This document shows, in pieces, positions 1 to 6,508 of a stretch of DNA of 14,058 bases. The position numbers and the translations under genes were made by a program. The DNA lies in NCBI GenBank assembly GCA_902491055.1, contig CABUGI010000045.1, positions 1-14,058 of the forward strand, in the 5' to 3' direction. The stretch's first letter is position 1. The number at the start of each line of letters is the position of its first letter. A model generated the notes under the pieces. That model worked only from the letters and a program-made list of their open reading frames with translations, was not told the DNA's origin and did not search any database. This stretch comes from an uncultured Collinsella sp. GTDB lineage: Bacteria > Actinomycetota > Coriobacteriia > Coriobacteriales > Coriobacteriaceae.

Positions 1-10
1 CACGTTGCAC

Positions 11-39
11 TTTACCAAACAAGAGTATTCGTATATAAC
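11..39 (+). promoter_or_regulatory. Candidate promoter of the M20 amidohydrolase gene
   Basis: TTTACC at 11-16 and TATAAC at 34-39 are separated by 17 bases, close to the sigma-70 type consensus. They lie about 95 bases before the chosen start codon at 133. This is read from the sequence only; no transcript start is known. Confidence 0.45.
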
Positions 40-132
40 GTTTAAAAAATGCAGCGTTTTGCTAGAAACATGCACACAACAATCCTGCGTCACCATGGAT
101 GGCAACTGATGCGCTCCACGAAAGGAATCTCT

Positions 133-1332
133 ATGACCGAGCTCCAAGAACTCCGTCGCTATCGTCGCGATCTCCATCGCATTCCGGAGCTCGATTTCGA
201 TCTTCCGCAGACCATCGCCTATATCGAGGACGTGCTGGCACCGCTCGACTGCGAGGTAGTTCATCCGTGTCCGAGTTGTGTCTGTGCGTTTTTCGATGCT
301 GGCGTGGGCGCCTCGCATGCTACGGCGATTCGTGCCGATATGGACGCGCTGCCCATCGAGGAGGCGACGGGCGCGGCTTTCGCTTCGTGTCATCCCGGCA
401 AGATGCATGCCTGCGGCCACGATGGGCATATGGCTATGGCACTTGCCGCCGCAACCTATGTGGACCGTACGATTCGCGAGCAGCCGGGTGCGCTTAAGCG
501 CAACGTGCTCTTTGTGTTTCAGCCTGCCGAGGAAACGACCGGTGGTGCCAAGACGGTGTGCGAAAGCGGCGTGTTCGAGCGCTGTGGCGTCGACCGCATC
601 TTCGGGTTTCATGTTTGGCCCGACCTTCCCGCCGGCATGCTGGCGAGCTGTTCTGGCCCACTGTTGGCGCGCTCGAGCGAGACGCATATCCACATCCACG
701 GAGCGAGCATCCATATCGCCAAGACCTACGGCGTGCCGGTCGAGGAGTCGCACGATGCGGCCCTGGCGGCAGCGAAGTTTTTGGTTGCCGAGCGCGAGCT
801 GATGGACGAGCTGGGCGCCAACGAGCCCTGCATCGGTAAGTTTGGCTTGCTGCAGGCTGGTACGGTCTGCAATGCGGTGGCGGGGGAGGCACACGTCGCC
901 GGCAGCCTGCGTGTGTTTACGGACGATATGTTCGACCGTGCGCGCGAGGGCGTACGCCGCGTGCTGGACGAGGCCTGTGCCGCGACGGGCTGTACGTATG
1001 ATCTGGACTTTGCTGAAGGGTATCCGCCGGTCGATAACGATCCCGAGCTGTTTGCCCACATTGCACCCGCCCTTCCCGAGTTGCAACTCGTTGACGAGCC
1101 GTTGCTGATTGCCGAGGATTTTGCCTTCTATCAGCGTCATCTGCCGGGAGTGTTTTTCTTGCTGGGCACGGGCGTGCCGGCCGGGCAAGACAACCCAAAT
1201 GACGCCGAGAGCTGCCCTGCTTACGCGACAAGCGCCCTGCATACCGACACCATGCTCTTTGACGAGAAGATCCTGCTCGAAGGCCTCGACGTCTACAAGC
1301 GACTGCTTTCGCTTGATTGGGTCTCTGTGTAA
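133..1332 (+). CDS. M20 family metallopeptidase / N-acyl-amino-acid amidohydrolase
   Basis: This is a 399-residue zinc amidohydrolase of the M20D (HipO/AmhX-like) group, which hydrolyses N-acyl or N-aminoacyl amide bonds in the cytoplasm. The signature blocks are present in order: HRIPEL near residue 15, RADMDALPIEE near 68-77, ACGHDGH at 93-99 supplying ligands C94 and H96, FQPAEE at 129-134 supplying E134, GFHVWP at 158-163 supplying H160, and a C-terminal LHTDTMLFDE block with the last ligand histidine. The usual GKGGHAA segment of the dimerisation domain is replaced by HIHGASIH around 187-194, so the substrate pocket may be divergent. The ATG at 133 was chosen because AAAGGA lies six bases upstream and the family motif starts there. 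The in-frame codons back to position 49 have no such site. The length is normal for the family. The natural substrate cannot be read from the sequence. Confidence 0.88.
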   Translation: MTELQELRRYRRDLHRIPELDFDLPQTIAYIEDVLAPLDCEVVHPCPSCVCAFFDAGVGASHATAIRADMDALPIEEATGAAFASCHPGKMHACGHDGHMAMALAAATYVDRTIREQPGALKRNVLFVFQPAEETTGGAKTVCESGVFERCGVDRIFGFHVWPDLPAGMLASCSGPLLARSSETHIHIHGASIHIAKTYGVPVEESHDAALAAAKFLVAERELMDELGANEPCIGKFGLLQAGTVCNAVAGEAHVAGSLRVFTDDMFDRAREGVRRVLDEACAATGCTYDLDFAEGYPPVDNDPELFAHIAPALPELQLVDEPLLIAEDFAFYQRHLPGVFFLLGTGVPAGQDNPNDAESCPAYATSALHTDTMLFDEKILLEGLDVYKRLLSLDWVSV

Positions 1333-1359
1333 TTTACTCAGAAAATACGAACAAATGTT

Positions 1360-1368
1360 TGCTATAAT
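1360..1368 (+). promoter_or_regulatory. Extended -10 promoter of the higBA pair
   Basis: TGCTATAAT at 1360-1368 is a perfect extended -10 element with no good -35 box upstream. It lies about 50 bases before the toxin start. Nearby short palindromes (CAAATGTTTG at 1352-1361 and AAACGTTT at 1388-1395) could be autoregulatory operator sites for the HigBA complex, which is usual for such systems; that part is inference. Confidence 0.6.
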
Positions 1369-1419
1369 TTAGGTGTAAGTCTATAGAAACGTTTGACGTT
1401 ATTAACGCAAGGCGATACT

Positions 1420-1701
1420 ATGATTGCATCCTATAAAGACAGAGATACCGAGCACTTTGCTATGGGTATTCGGGTCAAGAAGTTTGCTCCCTTTGAGCGT
1501 GTTGCTTTGAGGAAGATTCGACAGCTTCAGGTCTGCGTTTCTCTTGATGACCTCCGCGTCCCTCCGGGCAATCGTCTTGAAGCGCTGAAGGGCGATCGCG
1601 CCGGTCAATATAGCATCCGTGTCAATGAGCGCTATCGGGTTTGCTTTGAGTGGAGACAGGGGATGGCTTGGAATGTCGAAATCGTCGATTATCACAAGTG
1701 A
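1420..1701 (+). CDS. higB: HigB-type RelE/ParE family toxin
   Basis: This is a 93-residue basic protein of the RelE/ParE fold, HigB subgroup, whose members are ribosome-dependent mRNA endonucleases. The family core is visible: LEALKGDRAGQYSIRV at about 53-68, followed by NERYRVCFEW with conserved arginines 71 and 73, and the C-terminal VEIVDYHK with histidine 92. The ATG at 1420 follows AAGG at 1409-1412 by seven bases; a TTG at 1393 is in frame but lacks a ribosome site. The gene overlaps the start of the HTH antitoxin by 29 bases. Toxin-before-antitoxin order is the HigBA hallmark. Arginine codons include AGA and AGG, unlike most neighbours, which fits a mobile module. No catalytic assay can be inferred. 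Confidence 0.88.
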   Translation: MIASYKDRDTEHFAMGIRVKKFAPFERVALRKIRQLQVCVSLDDLRVPPGNRLEALKGDRAGQYSIRVNERYRVCFEWRQGMAWNVEIVDYHK

Positions 1702-2014
1702 TGAGACTGCGTCCGATTTGCTGCCGCCGGTGACTCCTGGTGAGCTTCTCAAAGAGGAATTTCTTGTTCCTATGGGCATTTCTCAGTATCGTCTTGCTAA
1801 GGAGACCGGGATTCCGGCTCAACGCATTGGGCAGATTATCTTGGGAAGGCGTCGTGTGACGGCCGACACCGACCTTCGCCTTTGCCGCTACTTTGGCCTG
1901 ACGGATGGATATTGGCTGCGCGCCCAGATAGCGTTCGATCTCGAGGCGGAGAAGAGGCGCATCGAACCGGAACTGGATAAGATCGTTCCTGTCCAGCAGG
2001 TTATCGCATTATAG
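1673..2014 (+). CDS. higA: HigA family antitoxin (XRE helix-turn-helix)
   Basis: This is a 113-residue HigA-type antidote. It begins with the typical PPVTPGELLKEEFLVPMGIS lead-in (about residues 18-37). An XRE helix-turn-helix follows (QYRLAKETGIPAQRIGQIILGRR, about 38-60), then the family segment VTADTDLRLCRYFGLTDGYWLRAQIAFDLE. It should neutralise the upstream HigB-like toxin and repress the shared promoter. The ATG at 1673 lies inside the end of the toxin gene. Only a distant AGGGG and a weak TTGGA precede it, so translational coupling is likely. The longer in-frame opening from 1619 is rejected because it runs deep inside the toxin gene and lacks family sequence. Confidence 0.9.
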   Translation: MSKSSIITSDETASDLLPPVTPGELLKEEFLVPMGISQYRLAKETGIPAQRIGQIILGRRRVTADTDLRLCRYFGLTDGYWLRAQIAFDLEAEKRRIEPELDKIVPVQQVIAL

Positions 2015-2043
2015 TGTTCAAAGATGGTGAGGTTGGAGTGACG

Positions 2044-2367
2044 ATGGGGCGACGCCGGCAGACTGCCGTGTATAGTCCGGGTGGGTGCGGGTGCGGCTTG
2101 CTGCTGCTCCCGGTTATTGCTGTGAGCATTGGCGTGATGTTTGCGCTTGCTGGACTGGCCGCGGCAGCACTCGTGCTGTTGATTGCGGCCATTGGCGTGA
2201 CGATTTGGCTCTGCTGCAATCGCGAGCGACGCTGTGCCGACGGTAAAACCAATGTCGGCTGGGTCGTATTCCTGGTCATTGCGTACCCGCTGAGTGTCAG
2301 CTACCTGGTGTTCTTTGTCCTGTTGATGATCAGTGCCTTTACCGGGGAAGCCGTCACGGTGGGATAA
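2044..2367 (+). CDS. Small membrane protein of unknown function
   Basis: The predicted product is 107 residues. It has a basic N-terminus (MGRRR), a Gly/Cys-rich GGCGCG at 13-18, a long hydrophobic run at about 19-57 that could form one hairpin of two helices, a basic cytoplasmic-looking loop (CCNRERRCADGK, 57-68), and a second hydrophobic block at about 71-98. The ATG at 2044 has TTGGAGTG just upstream. A GTG at 2014 overlapping the higA stop is a possible longer start. It follows the toxin-antitoxin pair closely and could be co-transcribed. I do not recognise a family, and no function is proposed. Confidence 0.6.
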   Translation: MGRRRQTAVYSPGGCGCGLLLLPVIAVSIGVMFALAGLAAAALVLLIAAIGVTIWLCCNRERRCADGKTNVGWVVFLVIAYPLSVSYLVFFVLLMISAFTGEAVTVG

Positions 2368-2418
2368 GCTTCGATTTGCTTCTTGAGGGTGAAGCGAGGG
2401 GCGGACTCTGAATGAACG

Positions 2419-2442
2419 ACGCCCCACATCACGCCCCACATC
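2419..2442. repeat. Tandem duplication of a 12-bp unit
   Basis: ACGCCCCACATC occurs twice back to back at 2419-2430 and 2431-2442. A related ACGCCCCACAC lies at 3707-3717, beyond the EcsC gene. The stretch 2368-2552 around it has no convincing gene. Confidence 0.7.
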
Positions 2443-2552
2443 AATAAGTTTCATTCGTTGTATGGCAATCCGAATGTGCAAGCGTTTGGCGCGAGAGCGC
2501 CGCCGCCAGTAACACGGGGATGCAGGCCGTGATCGGCAACCTCCATGCCAGC

Positions 2553-2762
2553 TCATCGCAAAAGCGCGTCAACGTCGCGCCTGACCACAGGCATGCCCTG
2601 TTCGAGCTTATGGGTGTACCCGATGCGGCAGCTATGCTTTTCGACACGCGGCGTGAGTTTGTCGATCTTGAGCTCAATAGCCGCGCGGCTGCGCGGGTTG
2701 GACGCGATCGCCCCGACCAGCGTCACGACGCCGCCGATGAGCGCCACCACAATAGATTCCAT
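2553..2762 (-). CDS. Holin-like / XhlA-like small phage-type membrane protein
   Basis: This is a 69-residue minus-strand product. Its N-terminal membrane helix MESIVVALIGGVVTLVGAI (residues 1-19) is followed by a polar, partly charged segment (SNPRSRAAIELKIDKLTPRVEKH, residues 21-43) that could form a short amphipathic or coiled helix. This plan of one helix then a short coil is usual for small phage holin-associated proteins. The ATG at 2762 is preceded by an excellent GGGAGG site five bases away, which argues that it is a real gene and not a shadow. It stands alone, with no lysin or phage structural gene beside it, so it is probably a prophage relic or a domesticated gene. An alternative frame just downstream (about 2441-2570) encodes a hydrophobic LPITACIPVLLAAAL stretch that may be a decayed continuation or second holin. 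The function is inferred from architecture only. Confidence 0.55.
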   Translation of the reverse strand: MESIVVALIGGVVTLVGAIASNPRSRAAIELKIDKLTPRVEKHSCRIGYTHKLEQGMPVVRRDVDALLR

Positions 2763-2822
2763 AAGGACCTCCCAACAGGACATAGGCCAACTTGCGGGCC
2801 CATCATCCGCTATGGTCATAAA

Positions 2823-2837
2823 TCAGCTGACAGCTGA
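2823..2837. promoter_or_regulatory. Short dyad in the divergent intergenic region
   Basis: TCAGCT-GAC-AGCTGA is a perfect inverted repeat between the divergently read holin-like gene and EcsC gene. TATAAA at about 2846 reads toward EcsC, and TTGGAC-16-TATAGC reads the other way, so this is a plausible shared control region. The assignment is weak. Confidence 0.3.
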
Positions 2838-2940
2838 ATCATCGCTATAAAACGCGAGTTAAAATGTCCAAAAATTGATGGACGGTTCGCAGAATTTGAA
2901 AGGGTTACTGGGAAAGCAAAGCTGCGAGAAAGGAAGAGGC

Positions 2941-3696
2941 ATGGCTAAGAAGACGGAAGAGAAAGAAACGGTTGGAAAGGCCAAAGGCTTCGAGATACCC
3001 ATCGACGAGGAGTCGGCCGGCAAGGTGCTCGATACCATCTACAGGAGCGCGCTGAACGGTGTCTCTAAGGTGAGTCGTTCAGTCGACGAGATGGTTGCTG
3101 ACTACATGGGGAAGGCGAAGTCACCCGATGAAGCCGCGAAGGCACTCGCAAAGTGGCAGGTCATGAAGTGCGGAACTTCGGGATTCGTCACCGGGCTTGG
3201 GGGCTTGATTACGCTTCCAGTCGCCATTCCCGCGAACATAAGCAGCGTTATGTACGTCCAGATGCGCATGATCGCCTGCATCGCGAAGATGGGTGGCTAT
3301 GACGTCACGTCCGACCAAGTCCAGACGATGGTATACATGTGCCTCACAGGTACGACGATGAGCGATCTGGTCAAAATAGGGCTCATCAAGACCGGGACCA
3401 AGTCGCTTGAGGCTGCAATCAAGAAGATTCCCGGCGCGGCGCTCGTGAAGATCAACCAGAAGATCGGCTTCAGATTTATCACGAAGTTCGGCGAGAAAGG
3501 CATCATCAACCTCGGGAAGATGCTGCCCCTCGCCGGCGGCGTGATTGGCGGCGGCGTGGACGTGGCATCGACGAGCATCATTGCTAAGAACGCCATCAGG
3601 ATGTTCATGGAGGGCGAGGACCCCGATGGAACCCTGCCCACTGAAGCGGAGATCGAAAGCATCGAAGACGTTGAGGTGGAAAGCGACCTGCTTTAG
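2941..3696 (+). CDS. EcsC family protein
   Basis: This is a 251-residue product. Its charged N-terminus (MAKKTEEKETVGKAKG) is followed by an EcsC-type domain from about residue 28 to 224. Typical blocks are GFVTGLGGLITLPVAIPANISS (81-102) with its membrane-embedding Gly/Pro-rich helix, YVQMRMIACIAKMGGYD (105-121), IGFRFITKFGEKG (175-187) and LPLAGGVIGGGVDVASTSIIAKNAI (195-219). The tail is acidic (ESIEDVEVESDLL). The biochemical role of EcsC proteins is not settled; they are peripheral or inserted membrane proteins often linked to secretion or sporadic defence contexts. The ATG at 2941 was chosen because GGAAGAGG precedes it; an upstream in-frame ATG at 2878 lacks such a site. Three of its five arginines are AGG or AGA, whereas the M20 gene uses almost only CGN, suggesting recent acquisition. 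Confidence 0.82.
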   Translation: MAKKTEEKETVGKAKGFEIPIDEESAGKVLDTIYRSALNGVSKVSRSVDEMVADYMGKAKSPDEAAKALAKWQVMKCGTSGFVTGLGGLITLPVAIPANISSVMYVQMRMIACIAKMGGYDVTSDQVQTMVYMCLTGTTMSDLVKIGLIKTGTKSLEAAIKKIPGAALVKINQKIGFRFITKFGEKGIINLGKMLPLAGGVIGGGVDVASTSIIAKNAIRMFMEGEDPDGTLPTEAEIESIEDVEVESDLL

Positions 3697-3732
3697 TCCT
3701 TGTTACACGCCCCACACCCCATCGCCTAGCCT

Positions 3733-4248
3733 ATGCCGCAGAGGCTGCCCGGCTGCTGTGCGTCGTCCGCGCCGTATGCTGCTTCCTTCCAAGAGCCTCC
3801 AGAGCGGCTAATTGTGTGCCCTGCGCCCGTGCTCCCCGCAGATCAGTCTCAGGGTGGATTGCCGTTGGTGCCTGAGCGCCCGAGTCTACTCTCCAGCATT
3901 CCTGACGCCTTTGGGCGCATTTGGAACGCATTCGTCTATCTTTCGCTATTTGTTTTCTTCGCTGGAAGCCATTTTTTCGTTTTTCATTCCACGGGCGCCA
4001 AACAAAATTATCCGATGTGGTTTCTCGTGATTGAGTATTTTGTCTTCGTCGACGGTCTCGTAGTGCTCATTCATTTTGTGTTGCTCGATAAACGCCGCCT
4101 TCGCCGGCGGTTTGAGCTACTCGATAGATATCGCGGTAAAAAGCTTGCAAAGCTCTGGCTCAAGGCATTGGGTGCGCTGCTCCTATGCATGATCGTCATA
4201 GTCGCGGTTGCCAATGCGACCGGCGTCGTCGATACCTCCGCTACCTAA
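3733..4248 (+). CDS. Membrane protein of unknown function
   Basis: The predicted product is 171 residues. A proline-rich, poorly structured N-terminal part (about 1-62) is followed by three hydrophobic segments: FVYLSLFVFFAGSHFFVF at about 67-84, a segment around MWFLVIEYFVFVDGLVVLIHFVLL at 94-117, and ALGALLLCMIVIVAVANA at about 145-162. A very basic loop (DKRRLRRRFELLDRYRGKKLAK) lies between the last two and should face the cytoplasm. No ribosome binding site is visible before ATG 3733, so the real start may lie further in, for example at a GTG or TTG between 3814 and 3865. A strong terminator follows the stop codon directly. No family is recognised. Confidence 0.6.
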   Translation: MPQRLPGCCASSAPYAASFQEPPERLIVCPAPVLPADQSQGGLPLVPERPSLLSSIPDAFGRIWNAFVYLSLFVFFAGSHFFVFHSTGAKQNYPMWFLVIEYFVFVDGLVVLIHFVLLDKRRLRRRFELLDRYRGKKLAKLWLKALGALLLCMIVIVAVANATGVVDTSAT

Positions 4249-4252
4249 AAGA

Positions 4253-4275
4253 AAAGGGCCCCATTGGGGCCCTTT
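4253..4275. terminator. Bidirectional intrinsic terminator
   Basis: AAAGGGCCCC and GGGGCCCTTT form a perfect 10-bp stem with a three-base ATT loop, A-rich on one side and T-rich on the other. It lies five bases after the stop codon of the + strand membrane protein and ten bases beyond the stop of the minus-strand hydrolase, so it can end both convergent transcripts. Confidence 0.88.
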
Positions 4276-4285
4276 GCAGTTGCAC

Positions 4286-5419
4286 TTAGATGCGGTTCAT
4301 CTGAGCGGCGACTTTGTTGTACCAGTCCTGCCACGTGGGCGGGCAGTACTTTTTGGCTGCTTCCGGGGTAAGGGTGGAGCCGTAGTTGGCGCCCAGATAG
4401 GCAACGTGAGCGGAGATGCCCTCGCTCCAGCTGCCAAAGCTGCGCCAACCGCCGCCACGTGCACTCCAGCCCCAGGCGTTGAAAGAATTGGCGCAATAAG
4501 CACCCTTGGTGCTCTCGATGCAGGCGATGGCGGGGGACCAACGGGGGTCGACACCGGTATTCCAAGCGGCGACGGCAAAGTTATAGCCCTGGCCTGCCAT
4601 GGGGGAGCCGGCGAGATAATTGTCGATGCGGCTCGTCCACTCATTAATGAACGAATCGTAATCGGAGCTACCGGTATTGGCGTTGTTCACCGTGGTGTCG
4701 ATGGTGGTGTTGGTGTTGGTGGCCTGGCTGCTGGAATTGCTGCCACTCACGCCCTCGCCCGAGAGCTTTTCGGCGGCAGCGGCCTTATCGGCCTCAAGCT
4801 TGGCAAGCTCGGCGGCATTTTCCTGCTCGGCTTTTGCCTGCGCCTCGCTGCGGAGCTGCTGAGCCTGCGCCAGCGCATCCTCGGCGTTTTTCTGCTCTGC
4901 CTCAAGCTGAGACTTGGCCTGCTGGAGCTCAGCCTTGTTCTGCTCGAGTTCGGTTTGCATGTTATTGAGCTCTTCGATCTCGTCGACGCTCGAGCTCGTG
5001 ATCTGGTTGGTGTATTTGCAAGTCGTGATGAACTCGCCCAGGCTCTGCGCATTGACCAGGAAGCTCACGATAGGATTGGTGCCCTTCTGATACTTGTACA
5101 GATCGCGCATGGCGGAGCTTGCCTTGGCCTGCTGCTCGGGAAGCTTAGCCTCGATTTCCTCGATGCTTGCCTCATTGGAATCAATCTGCTTTTGCAGGTC
5201 ATCGAGTTTGGTGCGGGCGTCGTTGTAGGCGCTCGTGGCGGCTTCAATCTTCTGCTGGGCTGCGGAAAGCTGGTCCTGCGTTGCCTGCGAGGCGGCATAC
5301 GCCGCAACGGGGGAGAGCATCGGCGTGGCCGTCAGCGCAACGGCGAGCACGCCGCTCGTGATGATACGAGCCGGCTTCGACGCAATGAGCGCTGCGGTGC
5401 GATGATTCGAATGCTGCAT
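4286..5419 (-). CDS. Secreted peptidoglycan hydrolase with coiled-coil and lysozyme-like domain
   Basis: The product is 377 residues. A signal peptide covers about 1-42 (basic N-region, hydrophobic SGVLAVALTATPMLSPVAA core, AYA cleavage motif). A long Gln/Glu/Ala-rich coiled coil runs from about 44 to 219, like the regulatory N-terminus of CwlO/PcsB proteins, and a Ser/Thr/Asn linker spans about 222-252. A C-terminal globular domain at about 254-377 contains NFAVAAWNTGVDPRWSPAIACIESTKG. It looks lysozyme- or glucosaminidase-like, and E302 in the CIESTKG motif is the likely catalytic acid. The coiled coil in relatives responds to an FtsEX-type partner; no such gene is in view. The ATG at 5419 is chosen for its AGAGGG site; a TTG at 5434 is in frame upstream. 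The bond cleaved cannot be assigned with certainty. Confidence 0.8.
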   Translation of the reverse strand: MQHSNHRTAALIASKPARIITSGVLAVALTATPMLSPVAAYAASQATQDQLSAAQQKIEAATSAYNDARTKLDDLQKQIDSNEASIEEIEAKLPEQQAKASSAMRDLYKYQKGTNPIVSFLVNAQSLGEFITTCKYTNQITSSSVDEIEELNNMQTELEQNKAELQQAKSQLEAEQKNAEDALAQAQQLRSEAQAKAEQENAAELAKLEADKAAAAEKLSGEGVSGSNSSSQATNTNTTIDTTVNNANTGSSDYDSFINEWTSRIDNYLAGSPMAGQGYNFAVAAWNTGVDPRWSPAIACIESTKGAYCANSFNAWGWSARGGGWRSFGSWSEGISAHVAYLGANYGSTLTPEAAKKYCPPTWQDWYNKVAAQMNRI

Positions 5420-5480
5420 CCAGTCCCTCTGCAATCAATCGTAGGTTATGGTTCGAACGGTATTCTACTACTGCTTTCGA

Positions 5481-5528
5481 CCTCAACTTGAACCTTAAAG
5501 GTTCCAAAGGGTCAAGTTGAACTTGAGG
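5481..5528 (-). promoter_or_regulatory. Cluster of MerR/SoxR-like dyads upstream of the hydrolase gene
   Basis: Two nearly perfect dyads are adjacent: AACCTT-A-AAGGTT at 5491-5503 and TCAAGTT-G-AACTTGA at 5512-5526. The second resembles the SoxR/MerR operator core CTCAAGTTAACTTGAG. In addition TCAACTTGA at 5483-5491 is the inverse of TCAAGTTGA at 5512-5520. On the minus strand TTCAAG and TAGAAT stand 19 bases apart, the long spacer typical of MerR-activated promoters. No MerR-type gene is in the window, so the regulator is unknown. A perfect palindrome ACAGAGCTCTGT (5592-5603) lies further upstream, nearer the MOSC gene. Confidence 0.4.
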
Positions 5529-5653
5529 CTTTGGCTTTGACCTGCAGTTATGATGAATTGTTGAGAAACCATAGAGTTCAACTTTAACGTTACAGAGCTC
5601 TGTTTGAGAGGGGTTTTGGGCTGTAAAAGCCATCTCAACGTGGGGTTTTATAA

Positions 5654-6286
5654 CTACAGCGTGCCCTTCTGGCGAGCCTGCTCAATCTCTTCGAGGGCCT
5701 CGGCGGGAGTGAACGAACAGGTGCCGTCGCCGAGTTTGATTACCTGGATATCGTCGCCGGCGTAGACCTCTCCGCCCTTTAGCACCACGCCGAAAACGCC
5801 CTCGTGGGGAAAGATGCAGTCGCCAGCGAGATAGTAGATGGCGCAACGGGTGTGGCAGACCTTGCCGATTTGGCTGATTTCGACAAGCACCTCGCTGCCT
5901 AGCTTGAGCTGTGTGCCCAAAGGGAGCGAGAGCAGATTGATGCCCCGGGTTGTGAAGTTCTCTCCAAAGTCACCCTCGTGTACGTCGAGCCCGCGTGTCT
6001 GCGCCGTCTGGATGGACTCCGCGGCTAAAAAAGAGACCTGGCGGTGCCAATGTCCGGCGTGTGCGTCGGAGGTGAGGCCAAATTGCTCTATAACGGTGTC
6101 GTGTCCATCGGCGACGGGCGACTTGCGCGTGCCCTTGCGTGCCGACGTGTTGATCGAGACGATGCGGGCGGGTCCATTGTAGGCGTCGTTTGCCGTGCAC
6201 AGGGGAGCGGTCGCTTTCGCATGTTCCGCCAGCTCGCGCCTCGCGGCATTGAGGATGGGATTATCGGTCGGATGGTCTTGGGGCAC
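5654..6286 (-). CDS. MOSC domain-containing protein
   Basis: This is a 210-residue MOSC (Moco sulfurase C-terminal-like) protein. The visible core is ARIVSINTSARKGTRKSPV (40-58), the LTSDAHAGHWHRQVSFLA block (71-88), the hallmark EGDFGENFTT at 104-113, and a cysteine cluster C144, C148 and C157 in GKVCHTRCAIYYLAGDC, which may hold the sulfur- or metal-binding site. MOSC proteins are linked to molybdenum cofactor sulfuration or to metal-sulfur transfer. No Mo-enzyme or moa/moe gene is nearby, so the partner is unknown. The start is a GTG at 6286 with AAAGG about eight bases upstream. It is oriented with the hydrolase gene but separated by 219 bases holding dyads, so they are probably separate units. 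Confidence 0.85.
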   Translation of the reverse strand: MPQDHPTDNPILNAARRELAEHAKATAPLCTANDAYNGPARIVSINTSARKGTRKSPVADGHDTVIEQFGLTSDAHAGHWHRQVSFLAAESIQTAQTRGLDVHEGDFGENFTTRGINLLSLPLGTQLKLGSEVLVEISQIGKVCHTRCAIYYLAGDCIFPHEGVFGVVLKGGEVYAGDDIQVIKLGDGTCSFTPAEALEEIEQARQKGTL

Positions 6287-6330
6287 GTGTGCGCCTTTCG
6301 CTCGAGGATGTCAATACGCTGAATCCTACA

Positions 6331-6356
6331 ACAATGGTAGGTTCATTGCCCATTGT
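6331..6356. repeat. Inverted repeat in the divergent intergenic region
   Basis: ACAATGG (6331-6337) and CCATTGT (6350-6356) are inverted, and CCTAC...GTAGG overlaps them (6325-6341). They sit between the divergent MOSC and ligase genes and could be an operator. The remainder of 6287-6508 shows only a promoter for the ligase gene. Confidence 0.35.
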
Positions 6357-6422
6357 CATACAACGGTGAGCGCCGTCTTCGTGCTGGACGATTACGTCGA
6401 TTGCCATAGATACGGTGGAGCT

Positions 6423-6452
6423 TTGGGCGCCGGCGGCTTGGCACGCTAGAAT
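6423..6452 (+). promoter_or_regulatory. Candidate promoter of the ligase gene
   Basis: TTGGGC at 6423-6428 and TAGAAT at 6447-6452 are separated by 18 bases. This lies about 55 bases before the start codon at 6509, which has AGGAAG at a good distance. Confidence 0.45.
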
Positions 6453-6508
6453 AAATCAGTTGCACAAAGACCGCCCGTCGTGTGGGCAGTTCTAGATAGG
6501 AAGTTTCC

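Noticed and set aside
49..132. Longer N-terminus for the M20 protein from position 49
   Set aside because: It has no ribosome site, the added residues do not fit the family, and it overlaps the likely transcript start; ATG 133 is well supported.
1888..2556. Minus-strand open frame of 222 codons
   Set aside because: It runs antisense to higA and the small membrane gene. An ATGA overlap with the holin-like stop is tempting, but the product is low-complexity and has no family features.
4208..5491. Plus-strand open frame of 427 codons
   Set aside because: It is antisense to the coiled-coil hydrolase, and its repetitive Leu/Gly content mirrors the Gln/Glu/Ala codons of the real gene.
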